NCBI GenBank assembly: GCA_030604135.1
Contig: JAUVWL010000007.1
Span: 28,279-92,278, forward strand
Reading direction: 5' to 3'
Length of the DNA: 64,000 nucleotides
Source: Burkholderiales bacterium
Lineage (GTDB): Bacteria; Pseudomonadota; Gammaproteobacteria; Burkholderiales; Burkholderiaceae_C
Below the pieces are notes generated by a model, which was given only the letters and a program-made list of their open reading frames with translations, searched no databases and was not told the origin of the DNA. This document shows positions 42,840-50,881 of this stretch, piece after piece; the first letter of the stretch is position 1, and each line of letters opens with the position of its first letter. The position numbers and the translations under genes are program-made.

Positions 42840-43597
42840 GGCATGACAGAGCCGCCGTTGGGGCCGAGCACCTGGCCGCAATAGAAGCGCGAGAGGTCGG
42901 AGCACAGGAACAGCACGCTGGCGGCGATTTCGGCCGGGTCGGCCAGTCGGTGTTGCGGGGTGGCGAGCTCCTTTTCCACCCACTCGGCGCTCATGTGTTC
43001 CAGCGACACCATGGCCGTGGCCACCGGGCCGGGGGCGATGGCGTTGACGCGGATCTGGTGCGGCGCGAACTCGCGCGCCAGCGAGCGGGTGAGCCCGATC
43101 ACGCCGGCCTTGGCGGCGCAATACGGCGCGTAGCGTTCGCGGCCCAGAATGCCCAGGTCAGACGCGATGTTGACCACCACCCCGCCGCCGCGCACCACCA
43201 TGCCCGGCAGCACGGCACGGCACATCAGGAACACGGACTTGAGGTCGGTGCCGAGCAGGCGGTCCCAGTCGGCCTCGGTGGTGTCCAGAAAGGCCTTCTC
43301 CTGGATGATGCCGGCGTTGTTGACCAGGATGTCGATGCCGCCAGTGACGGCCAGGGTCTGGTCCACCAGGCGCTGCACCTCGGCCGCCTGGCTCACGTCG
43401 GCCCCGATGGCAACGGCCTGCCCGCCAGCGGCCAAGATGCCGTCCACCAGCGCCTGCGCCGCTTCGGCCTGGTGCAGGTGGTTGACCACCACCCGGGCGC
43501 CCGCCTGCGCCAGCAACTGCGCGGTGGCGTGGCCGATGCCGGTGGCGGCGCCGGTGACCAGGGCGGTCCTGCCCTGCAGTGTGATGAGGTCGGTCAT
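42836..43597 (-). CDS. Short-chain dehydrogenase B of the riboswitch-2 operon (253 aa)
   Basis: Classical SDR: TGAATGIGHATAQLLAQAG (TGxxxGIG), NNAGIIQEKAFLDTT, catalytic Ser in NIASDLGILGRE and YCAAKAG. ATG 43597 (MTDLITLQGR), overlapping the upstream SDR stop (ATGA). Highly compact with EamA downstream (ATGA). Two SDRs in tandem suggest two successive oxidations (alcohol, then aldehyde or hemiaminal) after the oxygenase step; that order is inference. Confidence 0.87.
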   Translation of the reverse strand: MTDLITLQGRTALVTGAATGIGHATAQLLAQAGARVVVNHLHQAEAAQALVDGILAAGGQAVAIGADVSQAAEVQRLVDQTLAVTGGIDILVNNAGIIQEKAFLDTTEADWDRLLGTDLKSVFLMCRAVLPGMVVRGGGVVVNIASDLGILGRERYAPYCAAKAGVIGLTRSLAREFAPHQIRVNAIAPGPVATAMVSLEHMSAEWVEKELATPQHRLADPAEIAASVLFLCSDLSRFYCGQVLGPNGGSVMP

Positions 43598-44382
43598 GCC
43601 ATCACCTCGCCGTGGCTGGCCACCAGGCACTGGCCGGTCAGGGGCAAGGCGCCGTCGCTGGCCAGAAACAGGAACACGCCGGCCAGCTCATCGGGCGTGA
43701 GCATCTGCGCCATCGCCTGGCGCGACAGGATCTCGCGCTCTTCCTCGGCCTCGCTGCGGCCACTGGCGCGCGCCATGGCGCTGAGCGATCGCAGGGCCGC
43801 CTCGGTGCGCACCCAGCCGGGGCACACCGCATTGACGCGGATGCCGCGCGGGCCCAGCTCCAGCGCCCACGAACGCGTGAGGCCGACCACCGCATGTTTG
43901 CTGGCGCTGTAGGCCGAGAACCCCGCCACACCAATGCGGCCCCAGATGGAGCTCTGGTTGATGACACTGCCGCCGCTGGCCATGAGCGGCAGCAGCGCCT
44001 GCGTGAGCCGCACCATGCTGGTGACGTTGTTGTCGAGCAGGGCGACCCAGCGCAGCATGGCGTCGGGCGCCTGGCTGTCGATGGGTGTGGGGTATTCGAC
44101 GCCCGCATTGTTCACCAGCACATCCAGCCGGCCCCAGCGCTGGCCCACCTGCGCGGCCACGGCCGCCACCTGAGCGTTGCTGCCCAGGTCACACACGGCG
44201 CTGTGCACCTGGCTGTTGTGCAGCGAGGTGACCAGGGCATCCAGCGCCTCGGGCTGGCGGTCGAGCAGCAGCAGCTGCGCGCCCTGCGCCAGAAAGGCCC
44301 GTGCCAGTGCCTGGCCGATGCCGCCGGCAGCACCGGTGATCAATACGGTCTTGCCTTGCAGGCCATAGCTTTGCGTGGGCAT
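43594..44382 (-). CDS. Short-chain dehydrogenase A of the riboswitch-2 operon (262 aa)
   Basis: Classical SDR: TGAAGGIGQALARAFLAQGA, acidic LLDRQPE after beta-2 (NAD-type), NNAGVEYPTPIDSQ, Ser in NQSSIWGRIG and YSASKHAVVGL. PGWVRTEAALRS is the substrate loop. Complete. It begins 120 bases after the desaturase gene, a gap occupied by repeat copy D, and overlaps SDR B by 4 bases. Confidence 0.87.
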   Translation of the reverse strand: MPTQSYGLQGKTVLITGAAGGIGQALARAFLAQGAQLLLLDRQPEALDALVTSLHNSQVHSAVCDLGSNAQVAAVAAQVGQRWGRLDVLVNNAGVEYPTPIDSQAPDAMLRWVALLDNNVTSMVRLTQALLPLMASGGSVINQSSIWGRIGVAGFSAYSASKHAVVGLTRSWALELGPRGIRVNAVCPGWVRTEAALRSLSAMARASGRSEAEEEREILSRQAMAQMLTPDELAGVFLFLASDGALPLTGQCLVASHGEVMA

Positions 44383-44403
44383 TTCAGCCCTCCAGCGCGT
44401 GAG

Positions 44404-44493
44404 GGGCAGCCAGCCGGGAACACCGCCGGGCCGGCTTTGCCGGACGGCAGGTGTTGCCCCCTGGGGGGTAGCGCCGCAGGCGCTGCGGGGGGA
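44404..44493. repeat. Comamonadaceae-type intergenic element, copy D (divergent form)
   Basis: CCGGGCCGGCTTTGCCGGAC, then GTTGCCCCCTGGGGGGTAGC and GCCGCAGGCGCTGCGGGGGG. Same order of blocks as copies A-C with a changed right half. Lies between the desaturase and SDR A genes. Confidence 0.75.
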
Positions 44494-44502
44494 TCGTCAT
44501 AT

Positions 44503-45513
44503 CTATACGGCGGTCAGAAAAGACACACCCACGGCCCCGATGAAGCCGTCCGCACGGCGCGGAGTGCCCGGTGGCAGCACCTGCCCATAGTCGCTGGCGA
44601 GCACCCGGGTCACGCGGTGGCGGTGGTAGGCGCGCAGCAGCTCGCCCACCGTGACCACCTGGGCATTGCCCTCGGGGTAGAGCTCGCGGTGCAGGCGGGG
44701 CAGCTGGTACCAGGGCGCCACCGGGCGCTCGTGGTGGGCGTTGTGGAAGCCGAAGTTGAGCCAGATCAGGTTCAGCCACTTCGCGTCCACACTGACCACG
44801 TCGCTGTAGGTGTTGGCCTGTTCGTAGGCGCGGTCGCGCAGCTTGTCCTGCGGAATCGGCGCCTCGTCGAGGATGGGGTAGGCGTCGTAGGTGTGCTGGA
44901 AGCAGTCGGCAAATCGCAGCAGGTGCACGAACAGCAGGTAGGCCAGCGCGTACAGGGCCAGGGCCTTGAGCGACCACCAGGCCAGCAGCGCCCAGGCCGT
45001 CAGGCGCACCATGGCCACACCGATCACGCGGCCGCGCGCTTCCTTCTTGCGCTCGCCCATGAAGGGCATCGCCAGCACGAAGCCGCGCATGACGAACTCG
45101 ACCGCCGGGATGTGCAGCCACTCCAGCGCCAGCACCACGCGCCGCACCAGCGGGCGCGCGCGCAGGAAGCCCTGCAGGTCGAAGGTGATGACGTCGGCGC
45201 GCTCGATGTGGTGGCGCATGTGCTTGCGCCGCAGGTCGGCGAAGCTGGCATAGCAGCTGCCGTTGATCCAGCTCATGAGCTTGCCCCAGCGCTCGTTGGC
45301 CTCGGGCGTGCGAAAGATGGCGTGGTGCGCGAACTCGTGGATGAAGTAGGCCGACCAGGTGAGCGTGAGCGTCACCAGCAGCACACCGGCCAGGTTCAGC
45401 GCCCAGTGGGCCTGGCCGAGCAGGGCGATGCCCAGCGGCCAGCCGAGCACGGTGACGGTCAGGGCCAGGGTGTTGGGCCACACACCATCGGCGTGGCGGA
45501 AAACCGGTTTCAT
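44503..45513 (-). CDS. Membrane di-iron fatty-acid-desaturase-family oxygenase (336 aa)
   Basis: Three histidine boxes: HEFAHH (59-64), HMRHH (98-102) and HNAHH (257-261), which bind two irons. About four membrane segments (for example TLALTVTVLGWPLGIALLG near the N terminus). The family covers desaturases and hydroxylases such as AlkB-like enzymes; the FAD Pfam call does not fix the substrate. It lies 79 bases downstream of a binding protein under a guanidine-I riboswitch, so I infer C-H hydroxylation or N-dealkylation of a guanidino compound. An ordinary lipid desaturase remains possible. ATG 45513; the upstream open frame overlaps the binding-protein gene. Confidence 0.85.
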   Translation of the reverse strand: MKPVFRHADGVWPNTLALTVTVLGWPLGIALLGQAHWALNLAGVLLVTLTLTWSAYFIHEFAHHAIFRTPEANERWGKLMSWINGSCYASFADLRRKHMRHHIERADVITFDLQGFLRARPLVRRVVLALEWLHIPAVEFVMRGFVLAMPFMGERKKEARGRVIGVAMVRLTAWALLAWWSLKALALYALAYLLFVHLLRFADCFQHTYDAYPILDEAPIPQDKLRDRAYEQANTYSDVVSVDAKWLNLIWLNFGFHNAHHERPVAPWYQLPRLHRELYPEGNAQVVTVGELLRAYHRHRVTRVLASDYGQVLPPGTPRRADGFIGAVGVSFLTAV

Positions 45514-45548
45514 GTCGGGTTCCTTGATGGGCGACGCGCGGCCGGCCC

Positions 45549-45572
45549 GCACCCGGCCCACCGGGCGGGTGC
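45549..45572 (-). promoter_or_regulatory. GC-rich stem-loop between binding-protein and oxygenase genes
   Basis: On the minus strand GCACCCG (45572-45566), 10-base loop, CGGGTGC (45555-45549). No T-run follows, so more likely an mRNA-stabilising or attenuating hairpin that favours the binding-protein message than a terminator. Confidence 0.4.
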
Positions 45573-45592
45573 AGGTGGCGGCCACCAGGGGT

Positions 45593-46627
45593 TTACTTGA
45601 CCAGGGCCTTGACCAGACCGGCGTCGAAGGTCGCCTCGGTTGCCGGGATCTTGCTGATCTGGCCCTTGGCCTTGAGCAGCTCGGCGATGATTTCGCCGCT
45701 GGCGTAATACGAGGTGGTTTCCTTGGCCTTGACGAAGGCCTTGGGCATCTCGGCCAGCGGGATGTTGTAGACACCGCTGAGCTGCTCCTTGACCTCGGCG
45801 GCGGACACACCCATGAACTTGCCGATGATCTTCGCGGCGTCGTCCGGCTTGTCCTTCATGTAGGCCATGCCGTCGAGGTAGGCCCTCATGATGCCGGTGA
45901 TCTGCGCCGGCTTGGCCTTGATGACCTTGTCGTCGAACACCAGCACGTCGGCGATCAGGCCCGGCGCGTCCTTCGACGAGAACACCACCTTGAACTTGTT
46001 GCCACCGCCCTGGCCCAGGATCTGCGACAGGCTGGGCTCGTAGGTCACGCCAATGGGCAGCTGGCCGGAGGCCATGGCCGCGGGCACGGCTTCGGGGGTC
46101 ATGCTGACGGGACTGATGTCCTTCTCGCCCATGCCATTGATCTTCAGCGCATAGGACAGCAGGAAGTCGCTGGGCGAGAGCGGGTTGTAGCCCACCTTCT
46201 TGCCCTTGAAGTCCTTGACCGACTTGACCGATGCGTCGGCCACGATGGCGTCACCGCCATTGGAGTAGTCGATGGGCATGACCACCTTCATGCTGCGGCC
46301 GGCCGCCACCTGGCCGACCACCTGGTCGTAGGTGAGCATGCCGCCGTCGACCGCACCCGAGGCGATGGCCGAAGGAATCAGGGCCGGGTCGTTGAAGACC
46401 TGCAGCGAGACCTTCAGGTTGTACTTCTTGTAGAGATCGAGCGCGTCGGCCACGTAGAAGGGTCCATAGCCGATCCAGACCACGGTGGCCAGCTTCATGG
46501 ACGCCGGGGTCTGCGCCATCACGCCGGCGGTGGCCAGCGACAGGGCCAGGCCCAGGGCCGGCTTGAGGAACAGGTGGCGCCGCGAGGAAGAACCCAGGCT
46601 GCTGGCGGTGAGGGCGGTGTTTTTCAT
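45593..46627 (-). CDS. ABC substrate-binding protein, SsuA/NMT1-like, under guanidine riboswitch (344 aa)
   Basis: Periplasmic binding protein of the nitrate/sulfonate/taurine type. The N terminus has SSRRHLFLKPALGLALSLAT ending at GVMAQ, a signal peptide with a twin-arginine-like element. Mature part: VVWIGYGPFYVADALDLYKK, FNDPALIPSAIASGAVDGGM, GKKVGYNPLSPSDFLLSYAL, GVTYEPSLSQIL. ATG 46627 (MKNTALTASS). No permease or ATPase gene is adjacent; the matching pair lies 21 kb away at 22637-24519 under the other guanidine riboswitch, so I infer one split guanidine importer. Confidence 0.88.
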   Translation of the reverse strand: MKNTALTASSLGSSSRRHLFLKPALGLALSLATAGVMAQTPASMKLATVVWIGYGPFYVADALDLYKKYNLKVSLQVFNDPALIPSAIASGAVDGGMLTYDQVVGQVAAGRSMKVVMPIDYSNGGDAIVADASVKSVKDFKGKKVGYNPLSPSDFLLSYALKINGMGEKDISPVSMTPEAVPAAMASGQLPIGVTYEPSLSQILGQGGGNKFKVVFSSKDAPGLIADVLVFDDKVIKAKPAQITGIMRAYLDGMAYMKDKPDDAAKIIGKFMGVSAAEVKEQLSGVYNIPLAEMPKAFVKAKETTSYYASGEIIAELLKAKGQISKIPATEATFDAGLVKALVK

Positions 46628-46679
46628 CAGAGGACTCCAAGGGTTGGTGGGACGTGCAGAAGAACCGATCGGTGATCGT

Positions 46680-46768
46680 TCTCCCGGGCTTTTGTCCCTC
46701 CGTGGAGCCTGCGATGAGGCCGGCACACTCTCGGACCAGACATCACGAAACCGTGACCGGAACCCTAG
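46680..46768 (-). promoter_or_regulatory. Guanidine-I (ykkC) riboswitch 2
   Basis: Minus strand blocks in order: CTAGGGTTCCGG (from 46768), CTGGTCCGAGAG, then ACGGAGGGACAAAAGCCC and GGGAGA (to 46680). Each matches riboswitch 1 exactly, while the intervening hairpins differ, as expected for two true copies of the class. An imperfect hairpin AGAACGATC / GATCGGTTCT (46682-46661) overlaps the last three aptamer bases and may be its expression platform. The binding-protein ATG is 52 bases downstream. The other 256 bases of the divergent gap (46769-47024) hold no gene. Confidence 0.95.
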
Positions 46769-47024
46769 TGCACCTGTGCGGTCGAGGAAGTGTGCTTGCG
46801 CTCACAAATCGCTCTTCTTGCGAGAACAGAGTCAGCATGAAGCGTGCCAACCCGCAGAACCCGCCAGGATGACCCGCCAGGCCCCAGGTTGCACCAATGA
46901 GCGGCATGCACGGCCCCCGGACGCCCGCCGCGGGGCCGACCGCGGCTGAATTTGGTGCATAGCGTCCCGGTAATATCGGTGCTGGCCGACGGCTGGATCG
47001 GTCCCCGACACCAGGAGCTGCACC

Positions 47025-47846
47025 ATGCCCCGTCTGCCCACCTACTACGTCTCGCACGGCGGCGGCCCATGGCCCTGGATGCGCGAGCAGACCGGTGGCC
47101 GCTACGACCGGCTCGAAGCCTCGCTGCAGGCCATGGCCAAAGCCCACGAAGGCCAGGTGCGCGCGATCCTGATGGTCACCGCACACTGGGAAACGCCAGG
47201 CTTCGAACTGTCGTCCTCGCCCCAGCCGGGCATGATCTACGACTACTACGGATTTCCGGCACACACCTACGAAGTGCACTACCGCGCCCCCGGCTCACCC
47301 GAACTGGCCCAGCGCGCGCTCGACCTGCTGCAGGCCGGCGGCGTCGCGGCCAGCCTCGACCCCGAACGCGGCTTCGACCACGGCACCTTCTCCGCCCTGC
47401 AGGCTGCCTACCCCGAAGCGCAGATTCCGGTGGTGCAGCTGTCGGTGCTGCAAAGCTTCGATCCGGCCGCCCACATCGCCGCCGGCCGTCTGCTGGCGCC
47501 GCTGCGCGACGAAGGCGTGCTCATCATCGGTAGCGGCCTGAGCTACCACAACCTGCGGCTGCTCAATGCCGCCGGCACCGTGCCGTCCCAGCAGTTCGAC
47601 GCCTGGCTGCAGCAGACGCTGACGGCTTCGACGCCCGCCGAACGCGAGGCGCAACTGCTGCAATGGGAACGCGCCCCTGCGGCCCGCATCGCCCACGCAC
47701 GCGAAGACCACCTGATCCCGCTGATGGTGGCGGTGGGTGCGGCGCACAACGAGGTTGGCACCTGCGTCTACCACGAGGATCTGTTTATGGGTGTGGTGGC
47801 GGCGTCGAGTTTCCGGTTCGGGGAGGTGGTGGGCGCGGCGGCATGA
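47025..47846 (+). CDS. DODA-type class III extradiol dioxygenase (YgiD-like, 273 aa)
   Basis: Metal-dependent ring-cleavage dioxygenase family (4,5-DOPA dioxygenase). Ligands: His11 in YYVSHGGGPW, His in VTAHWETPGF (about 53) and His in RGFDHGTFSAL (about 118); LIIGSGLSYHNLR carries another conserved His. No signal peptide. ATG 47025 with CAGGAG 9 bases upstream. Divergent from the riboswitch-2 operon, with no visible link in function; catechol-type substrates are usual for the family. Confidence 0.88.
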   Translation: MPRLPTYYVSHGGGPWPWMREQTGGRYDRLEASLQAMAKAHEGQVRAILMVTAHWETPGFELSSSPQPGMIYDYYGFPAHTYEVHYRAPGSPELAQRALDLLQAGGVAASLDPERGFDHGTFSALQAAYPEAQIPVVQLSVLQSFDPAAHIAAGRLLAPLRDEGVLIIGSGLSYHNLRLLNAAGTVPSQQFDAWLQQTLTASTPAEREAQLLQWERAPAARIAHAREDHLIPLMVAVGAAHNEVGTCVYHEDLFMGVVAASSFRFGEVVGAAA

Positions 47847-47910
47847 CACGCACCGTCACACCGATTGGCCAGGACGCCTGCACCCCAGTCGCCTTTCGAT
47901 AGGGCCGTCT

Positions 47911-47993
47911 CCGTCACACCCGCGCACGCGGGTGTCCAAGGACCAACGAGATAGAAGATGCGCGTGGATGCCCGCGTTCGCGGGCATGACGGC
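47911..47993. repeat. REP-like palindrome pair
   Basis: ACACCCGCGCACGCGGGTGT (47916-47935) and ATGCCCGCGTTCGCGGGCAT (47968-47987), each with 9-base arms and a 2-base centre, separated by 32 bases. Same class as 1555-1650. Located between convergent genes, where they may help to end transcription. Confidence 0.75.
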
Positions 47994-48009
47994 GCTGGCT
48001 GGTATGCGC

Positions 48010-48957
48010 TCAAACCGCCGCGCGGCGCAGCTGGCCCAGCATCTCAGCCACCAGGGCCTGCAGGTCGAAGCGGGCCTGCCAGCCCCAGTCGCTGCGCGCC
48101 TGGCTGTCGTCGATGCGGCCGGGCCAACTGGCGGCAATGGCCTGACGGAAGTCCGGCGCGTAGCCGACCTCGAAGCCCGGGCACTGGCGGCCGATCTCGG
48201 CGGCGATTTCGGCCGGGGTGAAGCTCAGGCCGGCCAGGTTGTAGCTGCCGCGCTCGGCAATGCGCTCGGCCGGTGCGTCCATGAGTTCGAGCGTGGCGCG
48301 CACCGCGTCGTCCATGTACATCATGGGCAGGGCCTCGTCGGCCTGCAGGAAGCAGGTGTAGGGCTCGCCCTTGACCGCGGCGTGGAAGATCTCGACCGCG
48401 TAGTCGGTGGTGCCGCCACCGGGCGCGGTCTTCCACGAAATCAGGCCCGGGTAGCGCAGGCTGCGCACGTCGACGCCGTGGTTGGCGTGGTACCAACGGC
48501 ACCAGCCCTCGCCGGCCAGCTTGGAAATGCCGTACACCGTGGTCGGCTCCATGACGGTGTGCTGCGGCGTCAGGTCGGCCGGTGTGGTTGGGCCGAAGGC
48601 CGCAATCGAGCTGGGCCAGAACACCTTGTCGAGCCGGTGCTGGCGCGCCGCTTCCAGCACGTTGAGCAGGCCGGCCATGTTCAGGTGCCAGGCCCAGGTC
48701 GGCGCGCGTTCGCCGACCGCCGACAGGGCGGCCGCCAGGTGCCAGACTTGCGTGATGCCGTGGCGTTCGATGACCGCCTTGAGCGCGCCGGCGTCGGTGA
48801 TGTCCAGCGTCTCGTGCACCACGCCCTCAATGCGGCCACGCGGCACCACGTCGCTGGTGATGACGGCCTGCGCGCCATGCCGATCAACCAGGGCCTGCGC
48901 CAGCTCGGTGCCGAGCTGGCCGTTGGCACCGGTCAGCAGGATGCGGACTGCGCTCAT
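48010..48957 (-). CDS. L-threonine 3-dehydrogenase, SDR/epimerase type (315 aa)
   Basis: NAD-dependent extended SDR that oxidises threonine to 2-amino-3-ketobutyrate, the substrate of Kbl encoded just upstream. Seen: [18 protein letters not shown] (about 6-23), [12 protein letters not shown], catalytic YGISKLAGE (YxxxK) and [18 protein letters not shown], a signature of the bacterial GalE-like threonine dehydrogenases. Not the zinc MDR form (Tdh). Start ATG overlaps the kbl stop (ATGA, 48954-48957). The C-terminal half is complete. Confidence 0.9.
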   Translation of the reverse strand: MSAVRILLTGANGQLGTELAQALVDRHGAQAVITSDVVPRGRIEGVVHETLDITDAGALKAVIERHGITQVWHLAAALSAVGERAPTWAWHLNMAGLLNVLEAARQHRLDKVFWPSSIAAFGPTTPADLTPQHTVMEPTTVYGISKLAGEGWCRWYHANHGVDVRSLRYPGLISWKTAPGGGTTDYAVEIFHAAVKGEPYTCFLQADEALPMMYMDDAVRATLELMDAPAERIAERGSYNLAGLSFTPAEIAAEIGRQCPGFEVGYAPDFRQAIAASWPGRIDDSQARSDWGWQARFDLQALVAEMLGQLRRAAV

Positions 48958-50156
48958 TTCAGCACCCCCAGCTCGCGCCCGGCCTGGCCAAAGGCGTCCA
49001 GCGCCTTCTGCAGGTCGGCGCGGCTGTGCAGCGCACTCATCTGCACCCGGATGCGCGCCTTGCCGCGCGGCACCACCGGGAAGAAAAAGCCGACCACATA
49101 CACGCCCAGCTCCAGCAGGCGCGCGGCCAGCTTCTGCGCGGTCTCGGCCTCGTAGACCATGACCGGGATGATGGGGTGCTCTCCCGGACGGATGTCAAAG
49201 CCCAGGGCGGTGAGACCCTGCCGGAAGAAACGGGTGTTGTCCTCCAGCCGGTCGCGCAGCGTGGTGTCGGACTCGAGCAGGTCGAGCACCGCCAGGCTGG
49301 CGCTGACGATGGCCGGTGCCACCGTGTTGGAGAACAGGTAGGGGCGCGAGCGCTGGCGCAGCAGGGCCACCACGTCGCGGCTGGCGGCGGTGAAGCCGCC
49401 GCTGGCGCCGCCCAGGGCCTTGCCCAGGGTGCCGGTGATGATGTCGATGCGGCCGAACACACCGCGCAGTTCGTGGGTGCCGCGCCCGCGCGCGCCCAGG
49501 AAGCCGGTGGCGTGGCACTCGTCGATGCCCAGCAGGGCGCCGAACTCGTCGCACAGCTCGCGAATGGCGTCCAGCCGCGCGATGGTGCCGTCCATGGAGA
49601 ACACGCCGTCGGTGAACACCAGGATGTGGCGCGCGCCGGCCCCGGTGGCGGCCTGCAGCTGCCGGCGCAGGTCGGTCAGGTCGTTGTGGGCGTAGCGGTA
49701 GCGCTGCGCCTTGCACAGGCGGATGCCGTCGATGATGGAGGCGTGGTTGAGCTCGTCGCTGATGATGGCGTCCTGCTCGCCCAGCAGGGGCTCGAACAGG
49801 CCACCGTTGGCGTCAAAGGCCGAGCCGTAGAGGATGCAGTCCTCGGTGCCCAGGAAGGCGGCCAGCCGGGCCTCCAGCGCCTTGTGGATGTCCTGCGTGC
49901 CGCAGATGAAGCGCACCGAACTCAGGCCGAAGCCGCGCTCGTCCAGGCCCTTGTGCGCGGCCGCGATCACCGCCGGGTGGGCCGACAGGCCCAGGTAGTT
50001 GTTGGCGCACAGGTTGAGCACCTGGGCGCCGTCGCTGGTGCGGATCAGGCTGCCCTGGGGTGTGGTGATGACGCGCTCGTGCTTGTACAGGCCGGCCTGG
50101 CGCGTGGCCTCCAGCTCGGCGGCCACCCAGGCGTGGAAAGAAGCGGTCTTGGACAT
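48954..50156 (-). CDS. kbl: 2-amino-3-ketobutyrate CoA ligase (glycine C-acetyltransferase), 400 aa
   Basis: PLP enzyme that cleaves 2-amino-3-ketobutyrate with CoA to glycine and acetyl-CoA. Seen: [17 protein letters not shown] (about 46-62), [34 protein letters not shown] and the PLP lysine in [15 protein letters not shown] (about 244). Length is exactly that of the family. First gene of the threonine-degradation pair; the promoter lies in the 83-base divergent gap with the XRE-cupin regulator, which carries repeated operator sites. Confidence 0.95.
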   Translation of the reverse strand: MSKTASFHAWVAAELEATRQAGLYKHERVITTPQGSLIRTSDGAQVLNLCANNYLGLSAHPAVIAAAHKGLDERGFGLSSVRFICGTQDIHKALEARLAAFLGTEDCILYGSAFDANGGLFEPLLGEQDAIISDELNHASIIDGIRLCKAQRYRYAHNDLTDLRRQLQAATGAGARHILVFTDGVFSMDGTIARLDAIRELCDEFGALLGIDECHATGFLGARGRGTHELRGVFGRIDIITGTLGKALGGASGGFTAASRDVVALLRQRSRPYLFSNTVAPAIVSASLAVLDLLESDTTLRDRLEDNTRFFRQGLTALGFDIRPGEHPIIPVMVYEAETAQKLAARLLELGVYVVGFFFPVVPRGKARIRVQMSALHSRADLQKALDAFGQAGRELGVLK

Positions 50157-50185
50157 GGCAGGTTCCTTCGGGGTATGATTCGTGA

Positions 50186-50231
50186 TATCGAACTTGTTCG
50201 TTTTATCGAACGAATTTTCATTTTATCGAAC
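50186..50231. promoter_or_regulatory. Triple TATCGAAC operator between kbl and its regulator
   Basis: TATCGAAC occurs at 50186-50193, 50204-50211 and 50224-50231 (spacing 18 and 20). The middle copy also forms an inverted repeat GTTCG (50196-50200) / CGAAC (50207-50211). Likely binding sites of the adjacent XRE-cupin protein, controlling both directions. Confidence 0.7.
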
Positions 50232-50239
50232 ACCTCCGG

Positions 50240-50839
50240 ATGTCGCAAGCCCCCGATGCCAGCCCACCCGCCGGCGGCCCCCCGGCCGTCGGTGCCACCT
50301 TGCAGCAATTGCGTCAGGCCCGCAAGCTGTCGCTGGACGAACTCTCGCGCCGCGCCGGGGTGTCCAAGTCCATGCTTTCGCAGATCGAGCGCAACCAGGC
50401 CAATCCCACGGTCGCCATCCTGTGGCGGCTGGCCAATGCGCTGGGCATCGAGCTGACCGAGTTCCTGGCCCCGGGCCAGTCGGCCAAAGTGGCCGCGCCG
50501 GTCACGCTGGTGCCGGCCCACGCGATTCCGGTCATCCGCAGCCCGGACGGCCTGTGCACCCTGCGCATCCTCGGCCCGATCGAGCTGGCCGGTCAGCTCG
50601 AGTGGTACGAGCTGAGCGTGGCGCCCGGCGGCGAGCTGGTGTCCGAAGCCCACGAGCGGGGTTCGCGCGAACACCTGTCGGTGCTGGGCGGCAACCTGCT
50701 GGTGGAGGCCGCCGGCGACATCCGCAAGCTGCGCAGCGGCGAGACCGCGCGCTACGCGGCCGATGTGCCGCATGCCATCCGCAACCCGGGCAAGTCGGCC
50801 GCCACCGCGCTGCTGGTGGTCGAACACGGCGCGGGCTGA
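50240..50839 (+). CDS. XRE-family regulator with C-terminal cupin (199 aa)
   Basis: HTH_3 domain residues about 20-73 (LQQLRQARKLSLDELSRRAG; VSKSMLSQIERNQANPTVAI) and a cupin ligand domain about 115-195 (YELSVAPGGELVSEAHERGS; REHLSVLGGNLLVEAAG). Divergent to kbl and the threonine dehydrogenase gene, so probably their regulator, sensing threonine, glycine or a derivative; inference from position and operators. The N-terminal 18 residues are Pro/Ala-rich. ATG 50240. Confidence 0.9.
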   Translation: MSQAPDASPPAGGPPAVGATLQQLRQARKLSLDELSRRAGVSKSMLSQIERNQANPTVAILWRLANALGIELTEFLAPGQSAKVAAPVTLVPAHAIPVIRSPDGLCTLRILGPIELAGQLEWYELSVAPGGELVSEAHERGSREHLSVLGGNLLVEAAGDIRKLRSGETARYAADVPHAIRNPGKSAATALLVVEHGAG

Positions 50840-50870
50840 GGCGGACGCGAAGGCGCCCGGCGCCGCTTCC

Positions 50871-50876
50871 TACAAT
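50871..50876 (+). promoter_or_regulatory. -10 box (TACAAT) of a probable leaderless promoter
   Basis: TACAAT lies 5 bases before the exonuclease ATG at 50882, which has no Shine-Dalgarno sequence. No clear -35. Confidence 0.45.
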
Positions 50877-50881
50877 CGGGC

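Noticed and set aside
41928..43121. 397-codon version of the EamA transporter and a 779-codon version of the cysteine hydrolase (40432-42771)
   Set aside because: The upstream extensions run antisense or out of frame through neighbouring real genes; internal ATGs at 42839 and 41115 overlap the preceding stops as expected in the operon.
46661..46682. Intrinsic terminator after riboswitch 2
   Set aside because: The hairpin is imperfect and no T-run follows; listed only as a possible expression platform.
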